Source: Sphingobacteriales bacterium (GTDB taxonomy: Bacteria > Bacteroidota > Bacteroidia > Sphingobacteriales > Sphingobacteriaceae). Taken from it: a stretch of 7,333 bases of DNA. The notes below the pieces were generated by a model that was not told the DNA's origin, did not search any database, and saw only the letters and a list, made by a program, of their open reading frames with translations. The first letter of the stretch is position 1. Every line of letters starts with the position of its first letter. Shown piece after piece: positions 5,701 through 7,333 of this stretch. The position numbers were made by a program, and so were the translations under genes. The stretch covers positions 1-7,333 of the forward strand of contig JAGVEE010000405.1 in the NCBI GenBank assembly GCA_020058405.1, given 5' to 3'.

Positions 5701-7333
5701 TTAGCAAATACCGTTTCTTTACTATTCGCAGATTGTAACACAGTTGGGAGTTTTGTAGCTATTCCATCAAACTTATTTATTACACCACCTATCATAAAAA
5801 GACTCAGTATGAATAAACAAAATGGATTACAATTAGGCAATGATGTAATTAGCGTGTCGGAAGAATTGAGCGTTACAAATGGAACTTTTAATACAAACAA
5901 TAAATTAATTCTACTATCCACTGCAAGCAAAACTGCGAGAGTAGCAAAAGTTACGGGAACTATTATTGGCGATGTTACCGTACAACGATTTATTCCTGGT
6001 GGAAACAACAAACGTCAGTGGAGATTTTTATCATCGCCGGTAAATTTAAACGGAAGCATTGCACTTGCACAATACCAAGACGATATTTTTGTAACCGCAC
6101 CAGCTGAAGCCGGCGGAGGTTTTGATGTGAACCCATTCGCTAGAAATGCTTCTATTAGAACTTACGACGAAGCAGTTTCTGGAAGTTTAAATAATGGATG
6201 GACCAACCCAACCAATATTAACAATACCATTGCTACAGGAATTGGTGCAGAAGTATTTGTAAGAGGAAGTAGAAATTTAGCGAATCCATTTTTAAACTGG
6301 ACGGTGCCAGACGATGTAATCATCGACTACATTGGTGCTTTAAATACTGGTAACGTAACTCCAAGTATAAGTTTTACCAACACGGGATCGGGTACTAACG
6401 ATGGTTTCAATTTAGTGGGTAACCCTTATGCAAGTCCGATAAACTTCGACACAGCTGGCTTAACTAAAACAAACATCGAAAATAAATACTGGTGCTTCAA
6501 TCCTAACACTACTTTATGGGGATCTTATAATGCAAATTCTGGGGAGAGTATTAATGGAATGACGAAATACATTTCATCCGGACAAGCATTTTTTGTAAGA
6601 GCTACTGCCCCTTCCCCTGTTATCAGATTTACAGAAGATGTAAAATCAATTGAAGAAGGAAATAATTATTTCAGAGGAAATGCTTCGCAAGGGAAATTCC
6701 CAGCTCTAAAAATTAGTTTAACGAACAGTTATAACGAAGTAGATGAAACGCTTTTTATACTCGACCCTACAAGTACCTATAGTAGCACCGACCCAAGTGA
6801 TATGTTAAAATTCTACAACAATGAATTAAACATTTACAGCTTGAGTACAGACAGAGCCGTAATGAGCATGAATGCAATTCCGCTCGATAGTAGTATCGAT
6901 ACCTTAGCATTTTCTGTATGGAGTTACGATTCTACTAGTATCTCAAACGCACAACATGTTTTAGAGTTTAATAGATTCGAAAGTATAGATAATAGCATAG
7001 GTATTTATTTGCTCGATAATTATTTAAATACCTATACCAACATCAGAAATACAAATATGTATAGGTTCATGATTACCAACGATGCAAACAGCTATGGAAA
7101 CAACAGATTCAAAATTGTATTCAACAAAACCAATACATCTGTAAAACCTAATAAAAATAACAACAATAATTTAGTGCTGTATCCGAACCCGAGTTCTGAT
7201 AAAATTTATTTGCAAAACATACATCAAGAAATTGAAATTGAAGAATGCAACTATGAATTATTCGATCTATTAGGCACTAAAATCTCTGAAGGCAAATTAG
7301 CGTTCGACAATTCCATTTCGATCATAAACATTG
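2707..7333 (+). CDS. Giant secreted beta-repeat surface protein with T9SS type A sorting domain (3' end outside the window)
   Basis: The frame is open from ATG 2707 to the window edge, giving 1542 full codons plus one base. An in-frame TAA at 2671 and the lack of any other start in between fix the start. The signal peptide is about residues 1-27 (FRKK, a hydrophobic core, then KLTA before A28). The N-terminal part has GNWSNASTW (36-44) and, later, GPTDDVVIASGNTV (122-135), typical of Bacteroidota surface proteins. Residues about 140-1080 are low-complexity Asn/Thr/Ser/Gly-rich beta repeats with recurring lines like YxNLxLxGSGxKTM, probably an elongated beta-helix or beta-solenoid. Residues about 1083-1300 form a familiar Bacteroidota C-terminal region: VQRFIPG (1092-1098), WRFLSSPV (1105-1112), LVGNPYASPINFD (1236-1248) and GQAFFVRA (1292-1299). 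An Asn-run linker (1484-1488) leads to the sorting domain with LYPNP (1491-1495). The product is probably exported by T9SS and anchored on or released from the surface. An adhesin or matrix role is likely but unproven. About 20-30 codons are probably missing at the right edge, judged from usual sorting-domain length. Confidence 0.93.
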   Translation, partial: MAFVFRKKTLVFFACIILVFFTTKLTAATVTSLVSGNWSNASTWQITTTKPGTIVSLTNSRIVTGSALANFSTNISVGNQLLNTSNQIIGVVESIQSATSLTLVANAAFATNNAGWNSRGVGPTDDVVIASGNTVSLDGNFSCASLTMQIANANNALTITNTNALNVTGNITMNVPNSGFTSTINVNAGTLTCASLNMNASTAGNNNIINITSGRLNINGNTVTGTTGCQINITSSGTLELGGSIGGFTLSLGTGASTVVYDANAAQTMRAMVYHNLTIAGSGIKTVTPSTTVNGILSIEGTAALSATITTFGAGSGIRYNTSVARSTDVEWPASFSGTAGITIANTGTITQISAKTLNTNVPFQVLTGASYSSNNNAMTINGIFTNAGTFSATSSVINFNGNLINQHIFNANNALLRVAADFINTGTFNGGTCTFNIRLGNNQNIDGFNNSLGIIQFSKTGGTATLLGNVNTGFLQMSVSTGTLDLGANLSHTINGNINLTSTHTILGNSSTLTISGTAIGSGTIFNPGTSTVRWIGTNQDIAGLTYHNLELGGSGVKTMATNLTTINNRFTISGTASVQQRATLGIGGDFVIGDGAFFRAANFSLDIADSLIIGNGLSGVFRIGSIRTRQFNNVVINTSGSFVDSSNSNYTISGNIRCNGTFSSGTGGTALNGTNKTISGNISFNNLVNLSGSYTNNGVLSFNSSPLGTGSLTNGSGSTLTINYAGSVEFSTLIANATGNTVNYSFSGNQNLYPTNYFNLILSGSGTKTMSIGTTSIDNNFTLNDNVTCTPLANLSIGNNLSINNASSMQFGSFTYTIGGNFTASSGTTLNTSAANIIMSGNNKIYQNLNGNASFNSLQISTGRVSFLTNISINDLSINTNGVFDFAGFSASLEINNSISGTGKINAGLCNSASNNITLSGANANMGTLFFDPTNYHVQILSFTKTSGNVIIGSDIGIVGTFNLPNTGNASIEFKQNLEFSNDFSISHPSNSAKVILANTVSLLFADCNTVGSFVAIPSNLFITPPIIKRLSMNKQNGLQLGNDVISVSEELSVTNGTFNTNNKLILLSTASKTARVAKVTGTIIGDVTVQRFIPGGNNKRQWRFLSSPVNLNGSIALAQYQDDIFVTAPAEAGGGFDVNPFARNASIRTYDEAVSGSLNNGWTNPTNINNTIATGIGAEVFVRGSRNLANPFLNWTVPDDVIIDYIGALNTGNVTPSISFTNTGSGTNDGFNLVGNPYASPINFDTAGLTKTNIENKYWCFNPNTTLWGSYNANSGESINGMTKYISSGQAFFVRATAPSPVIRFTEDVKSIEEGNNYFRGNASQGKFPALKISLTNSYNEVDETLFILDPTSTYSSTDPSDMLKFYNNELNIYSLSTDRAVMSMNAIPLDSSIDTLAFSVWSYDSTSISNAQHVLEFNRFESIDNSIGIYLLDNYLNTYTNIRNTNMYRFMITNDANSYGNNRFKIVFNKTNTSVKPNKNNNNNLVLYPNPSSDKIYLQNIHQEIEIEECNYELFDLLGTKISEGKLAFDNSISIINI
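2842..3069 (+). other. Inserted small beta module within the N-terminal region of the large protein
   Basis: Residues 46-121 of the large protein lie between GNWSNASTW and GPTDDVVIASGNTV, two pieces that in many Bacteroidota surface proteins stand next to each other as one G-W-x-STW...P...D-x-V-x-I block. The intervening segment has its own pattern: IVTGSALANFSTNISVGNQL (62-81), then IIGVVESIQSATSLTL (88-103), then VANAAFA (104-110). This resembles the short 'G-T-x-F-x-x-x-L-x-x-G-D-x-L ... G-x-V-x-S-I-x-S-x-T-x-L-T-L' beta module that I recall from other surface and phage-type proteins. The pattern match is from memory, not a search. Confidence 0.45.
3526..3564 (+). repeat. GSG-KT beta-repeat core, copy 1
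   Basis: This encodes YHNLTIAGSGIKT (residues 274-286 of the large protein). It is preceded by VVYDANAAQ (259-267) and followed by TVNGILSIEGTA. It is the first of three copies sharing a V-x-Y/W...Q...Y-x-N-L-x-L-x-GSG-x-KT layout, and the most divergent of them just after KT (Val instead of Met). Confidence 0.75.
4348..4389 (+). repeat. GSG-KT beta-repeat core, copy 2
   Basis: This encodes YHNLELGGSGVKTM (residues 548-561), preceded by TVRWIGTNQDIAG and followed by TTINNRFTISGTA. The downstream line closely parallels copy 1, so the repeating unit is longer than the core. The stretch TAAAACCATG is shared at DNA level with copy 3. Confidence 0.8.
4981..5022 (+). repeat. GSG-KT beta-repeat core, copy 3
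   Basis: This encodes YFNLILSGSGTKTM (residues 759-772), preceded by TVNYSFSGNQNLYPTN and followed by TTSIDNNFTLNDN. Copies start at residues 274, 548 and 759, so spacing is irregular (274, then 211). Weaker relatives lie between and after them, for example FNNVVINTSGSF at 633-644, FNNLVNLSGSY at 686-696 and FNSLQISTG at 857-865. Confidence 0.8.
7171..7333 (+). other. T9SS type A sorting domain of the large protein, cut by the window edge
   Basis: From residue 1489 the sequence reads LVLYPNPSSDKIYL, then a strand with YELFDLLGTKISEGKL and finally ISIINI at the edge. This matches the order of the complete sorting domain of the upstream peptidase (INIYPNP, IEILDMQGKIL, then IDMRNFSSGNYLFVLKK). 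The visible part therefore stops just before the S-x-G-x-Y-x-x-x-x strand that usually ends the domain. T9SS type A domains direct translocation across the outer membrane and are normally removed on export. Confidence 0.9.

Noticed and set aside
2700..6011. Several leftward open frames of 64-192 codons on the - strand (for example 2943-3521 and 5526-6011)
   Set aside because: They lie opposite the long rightward surface-protein gene and all fall in the same frame relative to it. Stops in that frame would need a + strand codon ending in T or C before a TAx codon, or one ending in T before a CAx codon. The gene is poor in Tyr, His and Gln, so the opposite frame stays open by composition. Their translations look like random hydrophobic Pro/Val/Leu-rich sequence with no motif.
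1..7333. CRISPR, transposon, prophage, toxin-antitoxin or defence system
   Set aside because: No direct repeats with spacers, no transposase or integrase motifs and no tRNA are present. All coding space is taken by the two secreted proteins.

Overview
The window looks like Bacteroidota chromosome. The DNA is AT-rich. Two large secreted proteins are encoded one after the other on the + strand, and both end in a type IX secretion system (T9SS) type A sorting domain with the hallmark YPNP motif. Neither gene has an obvious Shine-Dalgarno sequence, which is usual in this phylum. The protein styles (an M1 peptidase with a sorting domain, and an Asn/Thr/Ser/Gly-rich beta-repeat surface protein) fit gliding or environmental Bacteroidota such as Flavobacteriia, Chitinophagia or Sphingobacteriia. 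I cannot place it more finely from sequence alone.

Layout. 1-81: a non-coding AT-rich leader made of an inverted repeat that runs into six tandem copies of a 7-bp unit. 82-2496: a complete secreted M1-family zinc aminopeptidase with a C-terminal sorting domain. 2497-2706: an intergenic gap holding a perfect 15-bp stem-loop terminator and, directly before the next start codon, a long imperfect dyad. 2707-7333: a very large secreted repeat protein that stays open through the right edge. At least 1542 codons are visible, and only the last part of its sorting domain appears to be missing.

The strong terminator between the genes argues for two separate transcription units. Both products would pass the inner membrane by the Sec route (clear signal peptides) and then the outer membrane by T9SS, ending outside the cell or on its surface. 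The peptidase probably trims peptides outside the cell. The large protein is probably structural or adhesive, but its ligand is unknown. Nothing in the sequence ties the two functionally beyond the shared export route.

I found no tRNA, rRNA, CRISPR array, insertion sequence or defence system. The most unusual features are the heptamer array and inverted repeat before the peptidase, the dyad at the start of the large gene, and an apparent extra beta module inserted into the N-terminal motif of the large protein.
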